Assembly: GCA_013396995.1 (NCBI GenBank) | Contig: VWZP01001589.1 | Coordinates: 1,387,069 to 1,451,068, forward strand | Source of the DNA: Dicaeum eximium | Lineage: Eukaryota > Chordata > Aves > Passeriformes > Dicaeidae | Direction: 5' to 3' | DNA length: 64,000 nt | Shown: in pieces, positions 37,101 to 50,877 of the stretch | Position numbering within the stretch: position 1 is the stretch's first letter | Layout: the number at the start of each line of letters is the position of its first letter | Program-made: the position numbers and the translations under genes | The notes under the pieces: model-generated | Told to the model about the DNA's origin: nothing | Seen by the model: only the letters and a program-made list of their open reading frames with translations | The model's database searches: none

Positions 37101-38140
37101 TCTCTGTATTTGGTGCTCCTTCTCTGACATTTACATTTGCAGCTTAAAGATCAGTTTTACAAACTAAAGCATGGCCTTGGGATAAACATAAATATGGCCT
37201 CAGCAACAGGGTAAGAGTAAGGTAAGGTAACACAAGGTAAAATAACTTTCTTGACATATACACAGTTAGTGTTAGTGTAGTAAATAAAAAATGGGTTTTT
37301 CTAGCTTATACATCAAAATAAAGGGTCAGTGCTCCCATTTGAGGTGTGACTTACTTTTCATGTTCTAAGCCAAAGCATTATATTTCCTACATGATAAAAA
37401 TATGAGTAAATACTGGTTAACATTTCTCGAGGTTCAGTGTTTTAATAAATGTCTCTTTTTACATGACCTCTGTTACTGAAATGATTTCAACCCAGTGAGA
37501 AAAGTCGTATTTTATTCTGTTTAAGAGACAGACAATATCTTGTCATACATCTGGTGAGAGAAGACAGCAGGGTTTTTAACAGATGAAATTAGAGAAACTT
37601 GCCTTGTAGAGCAAAACCAAGCCCAAAGCCAAACCAAACCAAGAAAACAAACAAAACCCACACTGTCACATCAGAAGAAGTAGAAAGCAGAATGAGAGTA
37701 GTTCAAGCAAAAAAGACAATGTTGGCAAATGAGCACAACCTGGCCATTAATAATTTAGGCTGGATTTCAGACAAAAATTTTCAGTCTCTTGAATGATGAC
37801 ATTTCTGGAACAGAGTGCAGCAGAAACAGTGGGAACTACACAGTACAGCGCAACAATTTAAAATTAAGCTTGGAATAAATTATAGAGCCATGTGCTTTAA
37901 TGTAGGATGGAACTTGAAGAACCAGCATGTCTGTTTATGCTACCAGATGATTCAACTCTGTGAAGTGTAATTAAATAATGCAATGAGCCTATCAGATGAC
38001 ATTTTAATAGTAGGGTTTTCTGGGTGTAATACTAGCCCTTGGCTTACAATTTTTTTCTTTGTTGGCCAGGAAGCTTTAAGATGTAAGTTTTTTTTTCATC
38101 TTCAGATTGCATTTTACCAAGTCCTTCTTAATAATAGTTA

Positions 38141-38169
38141 AATTAATAAAATTAAAAATTTTATTAATT
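38141..38169. repeat. AT-only inverted repeat, 13-bp arms, 3-base loop
   Basis: AATTAATAAAATT (38141-38153) and its exact reverse complement (38157-38169) flank AAA. It may be a chance product of AT-rich composition. Confidence 0.85.
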
Positions 38170-39987
38170 CTTATATTTTCCCCAGCTGAAAAAATTTTGA
38201 AAGATAAAAATATCATGAGGATTTTGTCCAGAAATTATCTGGAAAACAAGCTACTATTGAGGTTCATTCATATATTAAATTGATAAGTCTGATGCAGGAG
38301 AATACATTGTGTGTTTGAAGCACTATTCCTAAACAGTGAATTATATAGCTAAGCAACAGAATAACACAGTAAGAAAAATAAATAAATTTAAGTCATTTTT
38401 AAACTACTCCATAAAAAAAATTCTCCAGAGAATTCTCTTTCAGTCCATGCAAAGTTACAAGTATTTCAATGTGAATCAATCTTCACTGAATACAAATAGC
38501 CAGAACAATTTTGTCAATGAGAATTTCTATATAGCAATTAGTTTCTCTGATAAACCCCTTCTATTTAAGTTTAATTTCAAGAGTGACCATCTCATAAAAG
38601 GCTAATAATATTCATGCCTTTGTCTTCCTTTCTCATTTACACTTGAGACACATAATTTTTTCTTGGTCTGTAAGAGAACAGTTGAGAAAAGTGATTTTAG
38701 GCTCTGATAGCATAACCTTATGCTATAACCTGACCTTATACAATAAATTATCTTCCAGTTCCTAATATGAACTGATCCAGTCCTTTGTACATAGTAATCC
38801 CATCCTCTGCTGTTGATCAGAGTTATTGTTATATTTTTTCAACAGCAAGCTTCTACTATTTGTATTCATCACTTTGTATATTAAATACACCAAAGCTCCA
38901 TTCTTGATGATTTAATCAACAACATTCCTTCAGTCCTATTGTTTATCTTCCACAGAACCACTTTTTCATCATCTTTGTAAGTCTTTATTTCTAGATTTGC
39001 ATATTAATTTTGTTAATACTCTTCCTGTGTAATATTATGTCAAATATAAAATTGAAACAGAATTATCTCCTATATTTTTATTCCTTAAAGTATTTATATT
39101 AAATAAATTTCATGAGGTTCCAGAATCCATTTTTGCATATGTTCCTTTAATTGTCCATTTGATTACAATTCCAAAACCGATCCTAAAGCTTTACATATCT
39201 TAGCTACACAGGTTTTTATACCATTAGAAAATAGAAAATATGGGATTGACATCTTAGAAAATATGTGATTGCTACCTCTTCTGATTTAATAGACTTATTA
39301 AAAATCCTTGTCATTACACTTGCAATTTCCTGTGGCAGCTGTCTCCCTATTTAGAAATGGAGATTATCCGTTCTTTCTCCACCTCTGCTCTCTGCACCTT
39401 GTGGCCTGAACACACCTATGTTCTTGAGTTTTCTTTTTAAGTGAGGTGCAATGATTTAATTTCTACACACTATTTTAAATTATGTCAACCCAGGTTTCAG
39501 TTTTGCAGGCATAATTTTGTGCCTACAGGTAAAGCCAAGAATATATACTTGCACAAATTGTACCTATCATGTGGATATCTATTTATTTGAATTGCAGATT
39601 TTATTGACTGCCAGCACAAAACTGCACCTAAGGTGATTCTCTGGAAAATATGGATATTAAGGAAAACAGTGCAGGAGTAAAGAAATAAATTTGTTATTTT
39701 ATAAGAATTATTATTTTTCCTACATACCTAATGTTCATTGACTTCTAACACATGACACTCATTTTTTCTGTTGCCATAACAGACAGATAGTGAGTCAGTC
39801 AGATGAGACAGAGTCATAAGAAGAAGCTCCCACAAGTTCAGCTGTAAGAAATGTTCATGTAAAATAATCCTACTTAAACCTGGCACACTCACATTGCACT
39901 GAAGTCTATGGATTAATGTTCTAGGATTTGTTTCCTGTGGGCATAATAGAGACATCCCACCTGTCTAGAAAGGATCTTACAGAGATT

Positions 39988-40016
39988 AAAAAAAAAAAAA
40001 ACCAAAAAAAAAACAA
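39988..40016. repeat. A-rich tract
   Basis: A run of 14 A, then CC, then ten A and CAAC. Confidence 0.9.
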
Positions 40017-40388
40017 CATTAAATGTTTTATAAAAATCCAGTAGTAAAGAAATACTCTGTCAGAGTGGAAAGTTCAGAAAATAAGATTTAGCTTTTGCAG
40101 AGAATAATAAATGTACTTTCAGCTGATGGCATTTATGAACTAGTTGTCAATAATAAAGTAACATAAATAAGGAGGAACCTACACCAGAACAGAAATTATG
40201 GCACATTTTCACATCCTCAGAAATCCCTGTATTACAGATTAAGTGAGATACTGGGGTTTGTGATGATGGTGATGTCTACAAGGACAAGAGCTGGCTTCTC
40301 AAGGAGTATATTACTCAGTGGTCACTGACTGTGTGAGGACTTCTATCACTTTTTTTTATACCTGGTTTTATGTGCCCCTGGTTATCTG

Positions 40389-40415
40389 AAAAAAAAAAAA
40401 AACAAAACCAAAAAA
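40389..40415. repeat. A-rich tract
   Basis: Fourteen A followed by CAAAACCAAAAAA. Confidence 0.9.
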
Positions 40416-41354
40416 TGTAGAAAATGGAAATGGTTGTAGATTTTAAAAATGCCTATAAACTAAAATATAACTATCATATTACCTATCTAAGAAGATGAGG
40501 TCACCAACAGGCAGAGTAAAACAGAATAAAAAGATGCTGGTGTATTCACAATGAGGTGAAAATTTATTTCATGTACATGAAGTATATTGGAAATATTATT
40601 ACCAACAATTTGGCCAATATGCTTTCTCAAAGTGCTTAACAGATTAAGGTAGAATTCAGATTTAGTCTTGCCACATTAATGTAAATATTGAGTGTACTGT
40701 ACAAGACGACGTCAGATTTGAAGTCTGAAGTCAAGTGTTATGTAACCTCTATCAGATTTCCCTTGTGAGATATTACTTTCAGTCACTGCACTAAGCTCTT
40801 GAGTACTGACATGTACTCTCAAGCCAAGTCTAAAGATCCAGCAGGTATAGTTAACTTTTCAGATGAACTTTGAAGATTGATCACAATCATGAAAGAAGTT
40901 TTCTCCCACAGTATATTCTCTTAGCAGGTTCTCATGTTCTCTTCTAACTATTTCCTGGCTGAACACCAATTCATTGTAGGTTCTAAGGACACTTAGATGC
41001 TTTCTTTTATTGCACTATTGCTCTCTTTTTAGGTTAGAAATTAAAAAAAAAGAAATTAAAAAGTCAAATTCCTGAGATAATGTACCTGAAAAACATATTT
41101 GCTTCCTGAAATTCTTGGCATATAAGCAAAAGTTTCACAATCAGGCATTGAATGCCTAGTTTGAGACAATGGCAATTTAATTACTAAAATTACAAGGATG
41201 TTTCAAGGTGCAACGAAGTCAATACAAGAACTCCTGTGAAAATATAAAGTACAAATATTATAAAATGTTGAATGATATGACAAAATAAAGCATTCCCAAT
41301 CTTACTACAGCAGTGAATATGAGTATTGCATGAAGAAGCATGTTAAAAGGCTGA

Positions 41355-41412
41355 TAGATTCAGTGAATAGGGCACTGGCTTTGAACTCTTAAGGCCCAGT
41401 GTTAGTTCCAAG
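41355..41412 (+). mobile_element. Possible ancient tRNA-type SINE fragment (MIR-like)
   Basis: The stretch AGTGAATAGGGCACTGGCTT, then GAACTCTTAAGGCCCAGTG, then TTAGTTCC resembles the head of MIR-type SINEs with degenerate A and B boxes. The match is by eye, short, and does not continue into the SINE body, so it may be coincidence. Confidence 0.2.
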
Positions 41413-44400
41413 TGCTTTTTTTCCTCTCCAACTTGAAAAGTATTCAGGTTACAAGAACTTTGTACTTTCAGTATTTCATTTATTTCTTCTGTCATAAAAA
41501 AAAAGGCAAATAAAAATGTTATTCATGACAAAAACTATTCCTTGTTCCAGCAAAAAACTAAAAAAACATAGACTGAAGCATTAGATTTTGTACACAAGTT
41601 AGTGGTCAGCTAAACTTCACATCTGAACTTCCCTGTCAGCATCCTAGTGATAGTAGAATCAATCAGCTATTTATCAGAATCAACCCCTTTTTCCCCCCAC
41701 ACGGGGAAGGAGAAGTTGAAAGCATCCCACAACAAAGAAAGAAGGTTCAAAAGGTGTACACACTACGGCATGTAAGTAATCTCAGCATTAGGTGCCTGGT
41801 GGTGTTCTGCAGAGAGGTAACCTGATGTAGCTAATATCCTCGGTGTGTCAGTGAATGCTGTGCTATTCCCTGTGCCACTGCTGGGACATGCCTGAACCAG
41901 CTTTGGTATTGCTCTCCTACACTTCTGTCACACAGTTCACATAACACAGGAGGAGAAGCTCTGTAAAAGCCTGGGAGACAGTATGAGTGATACCTTTATT
42001 CTTCAATAAAAACATAAATTAAGTTGTAAGAGAAACATTTTACTTTTAATAAAAGGTGGACTTCCTTCAAAAATTTAGTCCTATTTTCTTTCTTGACTGT
42101 ATCTAATATTTAAGGACCAGGTTGCACAAAAGGTGCAGTATTGCAACAGAATTTTCCTACCTACTCTTGGTGTTTCAGAATAAACAGATGCAGAAAAACA
42201 TTTACTTAATCTATTCTACATTCTAGAAATGCACTTATGAGCTAATGAGCATTCCTGACACATTTCTATTCACAGATAGTTCTTTTTTTAATGCTGCTGA
42301 ATAATGTTAGACAGTAAAACTCTCCTTAAAATTACACTTTATACATAACAAATAAATAAAATGTGTGTCTTGTAATGGTAGCGTAGTTTTTATAGTTACA
42401 ATAACTGCTTTATTCATTCGTAGCTCTGCCGTTTATAACTTATGTAGCCACTGTAACTCAGTGAATATGGTTTCATCTATAGCTATCAATCTTTTCTGTG
42501 TTATTTTGTTCTTTTTTCTCATTTTATGAGATATTACTCTAGTGAACTTGTGGCTGAATTACAGGAGGTACCCTTTTTTCCCTCCTGATATTCCATTTAA
42601 GATATTTATTCTTTTTTACATTATAAATTAGTCTATCACATGGTGAATGCTTGTGAATAACTTTATAATATTTGGTGAGACATCTCTGAGATACTTTTTT
42701 GGGATTTTAAACTTAAAAAAACATCACTCTTTCCATTAGTCTTCCTTATTCAGTCAGATTTATGTAGACTGAATAATCAAGTGTGTAGATGAAAAATTAA
42801 ATTTAAAATTCAATTTTTGGATAGGTTGAGAAATAATTGGTTAGAGAAAGTTAGAGAGTTTCTTGGATTAATTATGGTACTATCCATTGTCACAATTATG
42901 CCACTCTGGTGACCACTCGTGGAAAGAATCTGACACCTACTGGCTTTATGCATTAACAATATGTACATCATTTTTTGTATTTTGTAATGAAAAGGTTTTG
43001 ACCACCATGTTTTTGGCATACCAGTATATGGCATGTCACTGTTTTATATATATACATATATATACACACACCCTGGAATCAAATACTGTGCTTTAGCATA
43101 ATGAAAATATATTGGATACTCAATATCTATCCTCTGCTTAAGAGCCTTTAAACTCCAAATCAATGTCAAGGATTGAAGCATAAATGAGGAAATACCAGGT
43201 CTAGAGCATGGCTGTAATACAACCATATTCTGCTGTAGGTTTTCATTTTCAGCAAGTGCAGAGAGAAAACAACAGAAAATTCCACAGAACTGTGAAGTAA
43301 TTCAGTAATTTGTTCACAATTCAGTAAGAGATTTTCTTTTTAAAGAAAGAAAGAACAGAAAAGTCCTCTTTTTTTGAGTAAGTATTGGGCAAAATAAATA
43401 AGATGGCAAAGAGAATGATGGAGTTGTTTACCTTTAAAAATCTGATATATTTGATAGGTAAACATGACATTGTCATAAATGGTGAATCATCTGCAGTTAC
43501 CATTAAATGATAAGAGCTGAGGAAGATAATTTTATGCCTTGGGATATAAGTGATAACTCTTGAATCACAGAAGGAAACTTCTTTCCTAGCTGTTATTTTG
43601 ATGAAGTAGGTGCAGTGTCATTGTAATCATGAATCACATTTTATCAGCTGCTGGACACCTGTAAGGATACCATTCCAAACACCTACTATTTAGAAAACTG
43701 ACAAAAAGAAATTTTTCAAAAGCCAGAATCATGGTGAAATCATTAAGAATTAGTGCTGCCTAAAACATGAATATTGTTCTGGTCTTTCTAACCTGGTATT
43801 CCAAGAGATATCATCTCCAGATTGGAAAATAAAATAATTAGGTTTTGGATCTTTGTCCAGACCTCCGATCCAGGCTACCTTGCGTGAATGTTTAAAGAAG
43901 TGTCCCTCAAAATCTGCTAAAAGATATACATGAAACTTTTCTTTGTATTTCCTCTGACATAGAGGGCATATTGTTCAGAGCACTTACTGCATGTCCCTCA
44001 TTCCATTTCTCTTCCTTGTTTTTAAGAATCTGTGTTTTTAAGCAGCTTAGGGCTGCCCTTGACAGGCAGTGCCATGAAACTATGAGTTCTGTAGATAACA
44101 TGGATACCCAATTGCATGTACATTCACACATACACAAACACACAGGCACACACATTTAATTTATAAAAGTGCAACTAAGGCCTTTTCTTTCTAAGTATAA
44201 TCTGGCTGGTTAGATACTTACTGTTTCAGCTCTGTGGAATAGTAGGGAATGGAAAATAGGACTGCCTCTGTTCTCCTTTAACAAAAGCTAATAGTTATCC
44301 ATTGTTAACTTCCATGAGACCAAAACATCTGCACAAACAAAAAGCATTTTTATGTTCAAGTTCCCAAGGAAAGTAACCACAAATATTTCAGTGGACTAGT

Positions 44401-47400
44401 GCAGAGAATATTGTGTTTTTTCAATCTATTGCAGGTTAAAAGACAGTAGTCAATTGTACCTTAGTTAAATCTCTTAATTTGTTTTGATAACTAAACTATA
44501 TAGACATGATTTTGTTGTTAGTTTCATAATTGAGATATTCTCTTATGCATTTTGGCTGAGTGATTTCTCACTGCGCTTCATTTACAACTGCACAGCCTCT
44601 AGAGTCTACAGAAATCAGATGTTCATGCTTCTTTTTCATTATGTGTTGCCTGTAATTAACTTTTATTGTCAAAACCTGTCAGACTCATGACTATCTTCTT
44701 GAACCAAAAATTATATTTGACACTTTTAAACCAAAATTAATCCTTTAAGTGATTTGTATTAATCTGGCATAGGACCAAATCCCCAACAGGTTTAAGTAAG
44801 CATAAAGCTGTTGACTTCAGTGAAGAGATGATAATTTACATGAGCCAAGAATCCAGCTGCACTATTTTGAAAACACTTGATTGAGTTGAAACATCTAGAC
44901 TCTTATGGGCTTTTATTTTGCAACCACACATGTTGCATACATTCTGTAATTAAAATAAATGTAATAACAATACATATGGTAATACTTTTTATTTTTCACT
45001 GACTTCCTCTATCTTAGACACAAATCAGATTTTTAATTCAGTTGCTTGTATTAAAGTGGAAATCTGTGGCTTTAGATCTTCTGGGTCCAGAAATTACTTA
45101 CTCCTTACCTGCAGCCACCCCTGCTTGTAGGGCCTGGTCCAACTCTTACTCCTTGATCTCAAAGTAATTGTTACAATTGTTAGAAAATCCTAACTGTCCT
45201 TAATGAAGGGCTATTCATTGGGGATCTCTGTGATGGAAAAGCAAAGCTACTCCAGCCTGATGTACAGCTGTGATCATGCCTACCTGCTGTCTTTTGTTAC
45301 TGTGACCTTAAAATGTCTCTTCCATGTCCTAGAGAAAAGGAGCAGTAACTTTCTCTGCTTATACTGTGACATCTGGTGCACAAGAGAGAGTGGTAACAAA
45401 ATGATCTTTAATTTTTTTTTTTATTTCAGTAATAGGTTTTATTTTGGGGGGAAAGAGGTTTGCACCATCTGTCAAAAGCATTTCTTACCCATTTAAGAGT
45501 ACCAGCAATTGTTAACACAATATATTTACTATGATCAAGCTGTTTTATTTCCTTCAAATTATTAGGTGGTAAAAAGAATTAATTAAAAAGAGATGCATAT
45601 AAATTTCTTCAATTTTTTTTATTCCCAGTGTATCTGGGCAATGGAGCATGAAATTTCAGTTATATCTCTTCATCAAAATTGGCTGATCAACAATTGCAGG
45701 GTAGTCACTGCTTTTGAGTATTTCCAACAGATTTGTGTAAGTCTTTGGCTGAAATCTCTTCAGCATGCCTGAGCTTGAAGAAACAAGTGTTTAAGCATTG
45801 ATTCCAGATTATAGATAATGAATGTCAGCTATTATGGGCAGGGAGAAGAAAAAGTCAATTAGAAAAAGTCAAATACAAAGGATCCCACACACAGATAAGA
45901 TCTAGAAGGAAAGGGATACTTCAAAATGATGCTTAATTCAGAATTTTCCTCTCCAGTCTTTTATCTAAACTTCTCAGCTGAAGGAATTATCTTGATTTGG
46001 GATTTCTGCTTATTTGTTACCCCTTGACAGGTACTTACAATAGGTTTGAGGCTCTTAGAGAGACTAGCAACACCTTTCCTGTGATGGAAAAGCAAACAAT
46101 TATGGTCAACACACTCTGCAATACTGAGAAGAGTATTTCAGAATTATGTTTGGAGCAGGGGAAGTATGGTTAGATCCTTCCAAAACTAAGATTTCCCACA
46201 AAATGTTGAAATGGTTTAAATGACACAATCCTTGCCTAGAAAAATGCAAGCAACTTTTTCTATTAATTGATTTTTGGTACCATACATTACAGTCCTGGTT
46301 GGAGAAAAAAACCTGTTACAGACAGTAGTCCAAGATTTTTGTTCCAGCAAGGTCATTATTATAAATTAAACAGAGAGCTCTTCAAACTACATGGAATTAT
46401 TTATAAGAGTGGGGTTTTTTTCATTTTTTAAATCTGAAGATCTCTCTGTAGTAGGTAAGGACAGACTTTGAAAGCTTGTTTACCATAGAAATAAATCTGT
46501 TAATTAAGCACTTGACTGAGGCCCTGATCTTTTGAACTACATCGCATATAGGATAGACAATGATATTTTCTACAGAAAAAGATATAAATTCAAAAGCACC
46601 TTTTAATATTGCAAATGGTTTTGTTGGTTTTTTGTTGTTGTTTTTTTTTTTTTCAGAGTGATTATTATTTTATACCTGAATAATTTGGGAATACTGAAAT
46701 GAATTCTTCAGGTTGTGGTGGTTTCTTGTCACACTGAAACATGGCTTGCCAGCCCCCATGTAAATAAACATCCAGAAAAACTTGTATCTCTGAATAAATG
46801 AGCACTGAAAACATGTCAGGTTTCACACACCATCATTTAGCACACATATTTCTAAAGAAACCGCTTTCCTACAGCAACTGGTCCATTCATAGGCCTCCTG
46901 TATTTTCCTGCTTCTCCATTTTCTATGTCTGCTTCTACGCTTTCTCCATCCATATCACTGAAGGGTTAACTTATTTTGCATCCTCCTCTTCCTCTGCACG
47001 TATCTCTCAGGAACAGCTTTGATAGCTGCAGTCATTTCACCTCCAAGTGGAATGGCAGGCAGGCTCCTCCAAGATTGCATTGGCACTCCGTGAGCAGCTG
47101 CTCGGGGAACACCCAGGCACAGTGCACTCCATCTATCTTCTCCCAGAGTCTCAGACTATTTTCTGTGTGATAGCCCCTTTTCCAGCTGGTTTGAGAACTG
47201 GAAGTCCCAAGGCACCTCCAATAACTACACTTCTGAGGTGATGGGCCTGCTCATTGAACTATTAGCAAAAGCATTAATTTCTCTGACCAAGAGTTAGAAA
47301 TTATAATAAATCTGACTGACGCTTTGTCTGATAGTGATTTGTGGAGCCTCTCATTTTGAATGTATTAATCTAAACTGCATTTGATGAAAGAACGAGGAGG

Positions 47401-50023
47401 AAGCAAAACTATCTTTACTTAAAACAATAGAAATGCTCCACTGCAAATGTCCTTCTAGACAAAAAGTAATGCAAAATACACACACATACATGCACGTATA
47501 TAAAATTGCATCTCACAAGAACTCTCAAAATCTGGTTTGTCAGTTTTACTTTAAAAGAGAGAATAATTGCTCATAATAGTGCTAAATAAGTTGTTTTCAT
47601 TCTGGAAAGTTAACTATTCAATTTCTATGTTTGAAGCAGAATATCAACTACAGACTCCAGGGGGATGTTGTCTGCTTCTTTTCATCTTCAGCAGATGAAT
47701 CTTGCCTATGGTGCTTGATTCATGACTCAAGAGAATATAAAATGCTATTATAAAATAAAAGATATCTACAATGAAAATACAGTTATAGATTATTGCACAG
47801 AACTGGGACGCTCTTCAGAGGGTTTTATAGAATAGAATCTTCAAATTCCATCTTTTTTTCTGCAATGAAAAGCAAACTCATAAGACTTTCAGTTGACTTA
47901 TAAAATAATCAATCGTATTTGGAAAGTTTGTGCATGGGCTGTTTAGTCTTTTGTTCCTTAACTTTATGCTTCTGAGAGACAGATCCTCAGATAGTTTTAA
48001 AGATCTTAGCTGAGAGTGGAAAAATATAAGGCAGGATTACAAGACCAGAAAAATTGATCAGATTTCAAATTCAGATCTAATTTCTTGTACCAATGAGGGC
48101 CAGCCAAAGATGCTTTAGAGGAAAACCTAAGAATCCTGTAGTAGACAGCATGAGATTGTCTGTCCCTGCCTTTAGTTTCAGTCCAGTGTTAAGCAGGAGA
48201 TTTAAGCCTGAAAGTTAACAGGAGACAGATTTAAAGAAGAAAATTTAGCGATCATCACCAATTAGTGCTACATGTATTGCAGTTAACTTTGTAGACAGTC
48301 CCCTATTATTTCTCCATATATCAAGTCCCCAGTTTCTTTGTTCTGATCACTTTCTCTGGCAATGGATATTGTACATATTTGAAAAGTATTTTTTATTAAT
48401 TTCTTCTTCTTTGCTTTTCAGGTCTGCCATGTGGTCCCATTGCTCTTGTATTATTACAAATGAGAGCAAGCAAAGTCCTCCCTAAGCAGCTTCACATATT
48501 TTTGAATAATTTTCTTTTTAATGCATCTATTTCCTTGGCTAAGTGACCCAAGTAATTATTACCTAAGATTACCTAAGTAATCTTTTGTCTCCATTTTCAT
48601 ACAAGTGTTTTGTCAATTTCTGGCTAACCTCTATTCACCCACCTGTGGTGTGGCAATGATTTTTCTTAATACAGGACAATTTGTTCTCAAACCCATAATA
48701 AAGGTGAAATCTCATTATAATTTAATTTCATTTTACTGCAGCCATTTTCTTATTATTGACTACTGTTTATCACATGCTCAAACACTGAGAGCTTTTTGCT
48801 GTTGTTTTTTAGTCAGGCGATGTTTTTTTATTTGGAGCAGATGAACAGAGGAACACATTAATATTTAATACTTCAAATTTAGAAATATGAATAGTTTTTG
48901 CTTGGTATGTTTTAATCCTTCTGTTTTGAGATTTGAAGGTAGGCAGGAAAAAACATTGCTTTGTTTTATCTGCAGAAGCTCTTCTTCCATCAGCCTTACA
49001 GCACAGTAACACCTCTGTCTCATAAGACAGGCTGAACACAAAGTATTGCAGGGCTTCTGTCCAGACAGTCCATCTCAACAAGAAGCTACATCCAAAAAGA
49101 CATTGTCTGGTCAACATAAAGTAAGAACTGCTAAGTCTATAGAGTTTGAAGCAAGCCCTAAAGCAAGGGTTTTTTTAAATTTTCTTGAAGATTTGAGTTC
49201 TTTTTTTTTTTTTATTTAATAACATTTCTTTAGTGAGAGAAAGACTGTTGTCAGTTAGTAATGCAGATAATGTAACTTTGAATAATAATGATTTACACTT
49301 GGTAAAATTTGTATTCGGTTTGAAAGGTTTGGCAAAGTTATTTATAATGCCCAAAGACAGACTTCATGAGAGAATAATTACTCATACAGTTAAAATGTAG
49401 CCTCTAAAATTCTTTTGCAGTGAGGTTGTCTCTATGAAACAGATGAAGAAAGAATTTTGTGACCTATCCTTGGAAAAATCCAGGAATCCAAACTCCCTTA
49501 AAATGTCTGATATCAAAGAACATTTCTGCGGTTTTTTTCCTCCTGCAGAGACTGACCAATATTTAAATCACTTTGCTTAGCATAGGTAAGGTCAGCAGAT
49601 ACACCGCTAAAATGTTACACTTTAGGAGGATATGATTTTTCATACATGTCACAATAAGCCAGGTTACATCTATGCCAAGACAAAAGAAAGCACCAGGAAA
49701 ATATCAAGCCAGGTTGTTTTCTTACCATCTTTAACCTCCTCACCCCTGCCACTGCAGTTCCTCATCCTGTCTACCAGCTTGATAAAGCAGCAGCACCTAC
49801 ATGGTCTCCCTCACCTATACCATGCCAGAATCCCAGATACAATTAAGGTCAATACACAATATATGCTGCTGAAAAAACCTGTTCCCTGATTTATTTAATT
49901 TGTGGAGTGGTAGGGGGAGAATTTGGGATGGGGGTAAATACAATTTCCATGCACTCGCATATGGGATTTCGACGAGACTGGAGTGGAGATGTAAACAGAC
50001 CAGAATGTTGGGACTGAATCTGA

Positions 50024-50063
50024 GGGGGAAAAAAAAAAAAGCAAAAAAAAAAGGAAAAAAAAG
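50024..50063. repeat. A-rich tract before the family 3 LTR
   Basis: Three A runs separated by GC and GG, ending four bases before the target duplication of the adjacent LTR. Confidence 0.9.
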
Positions 50064-50142
50064 CTTATACATGTCATGAATGGATGTGGGAGTCTAGATA
50101 AGTCCTTGCCTTTTGCCCAGGTCTCTGGCAGCAGGCAGTAGC

Positions 50143-50148
50143 TTTATT
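50143..50148 (-). promoter_or_regulatory. AATAAA poly-A signal of the family 3 LTR
   Basis: AATAAA on the minus strand in AATAAAGCTACTGCC context, placed as expected upstream of the LTR 3' end. Confidence 0.7.
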
Positions 50149-50528
50149 GAGGCGGCCAGCACCCCAAAACCCACCCTCTTTCACAAGTTCTTTAATAATG
50201 GCTGATTCAGCCTATTATAGAATGAATTATTTATTCAACAGACAGAAAACTAACAGACATAAGACTTAAACTAATACTACACAGGAATAAAGACCAAAAA
50301 ACAAAACCTATTAGTGAAATATACAGTGTGAGGTTAAAGGTACCTATTAATGTTACAGCTACTGAAGAAATAATATCACCTAGGATTCGATGTCTCTTAC
50401 CATCCAGTTGTTGATGGATGACACATCGAGATCCTTTCCCTCAATCCTCAGGGAAGTAACCACAGAACCTGAGTCCAGATTGCGGGGAGAGGTCTCCCAC
50501 ATTTTTAGGATGTGTGTGTAGAAGGCTT

Positions 50529-50552
50529 CTACTTCTGTGATAACAGAAGTAG
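50529..50552. repeat. Perfect 10-bp hairpin inside the LTR
   Basis: CTACTTCTGT (50529-50538) and ACAGAAGTAG (50543-50552) flank the loop GATA. Exact complementarity in an otherwise decayed element is notable, though it may be part of the LTR consensus. Confidence 0.9.
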
Positions 50553-50828
50553 TTTATAAAGTTTATAAAAGTGTCTTAGTCAAGAGAAAGTACTTCCTTC
50601 ATCTCTTCCCACATTTGCTCTCCAGACCAAGATGTTGATTCTTAGATGAGGCCAAAGCCTTTTTGGTGCCAGAGATAACCCCTCACTGGGCCTTTCAGCC
50701 TGGGTTATCTCTTCATGCACCAGCTGTCTGTGGTGGAGAGGAGGGGGAGGTGGGCGTCCTGCCACAATACATTTCTCCTTAAAATTAAGAGCTCAAAGTA
50801 AAACTGCAGGGAAGCATATCTATACCTA

Positions 50829-50877
<49 letters not shown>
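50829..50877. repeat. (TATC)12 microsatellite, GATA class
   Basis: About 12 perfect tetramers, with TCTATATAGATA directly after. Confidence 0.97.

Larger units (their letters stand above)
34200..50023. other. Long unique AT-rich stretch
   Basis: Nearly 16 kb without a recognised gene or large mobile element. It holds A-rich tracts at 39988-40016 and 40389-40415, a 13-bp-arm AT hairpin (38141-38169), CA/TA-rich runs near 43048-43070, 44123-44156 and 47475-47500, a possible ancient SINE (41355-41412), and a GC-moderate block with an adjoining ATTA-rich block at 47030-47400. Confidence 0.55.
50072..50766 (-). mobile_element. Endogenous retrovirus solo LTR, family 3, complete with target duplication
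   Basis: A 695-bp LTR flanked by an exact 5-bp duplication, ATACA (50067-50071 and 50767-50771). It reads TG...CA at the ends on either strand. Minus-strand transcription sense is shown by AATAAA (plus strand TTTATT at 50143-50148) lying about 75 bp from the 3' end at 50072, the usual R-U5 arrangement. In that sense it begins TGTGGCAGGACGCCCACC and ends CATTCATGACA. It contains a perfect 10-bp-arm hairpin (50529-50552). No internal genes are present, so it is a solo LTR left by recombination. The family name is not known to me with certainty. Confidence 0.92.
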
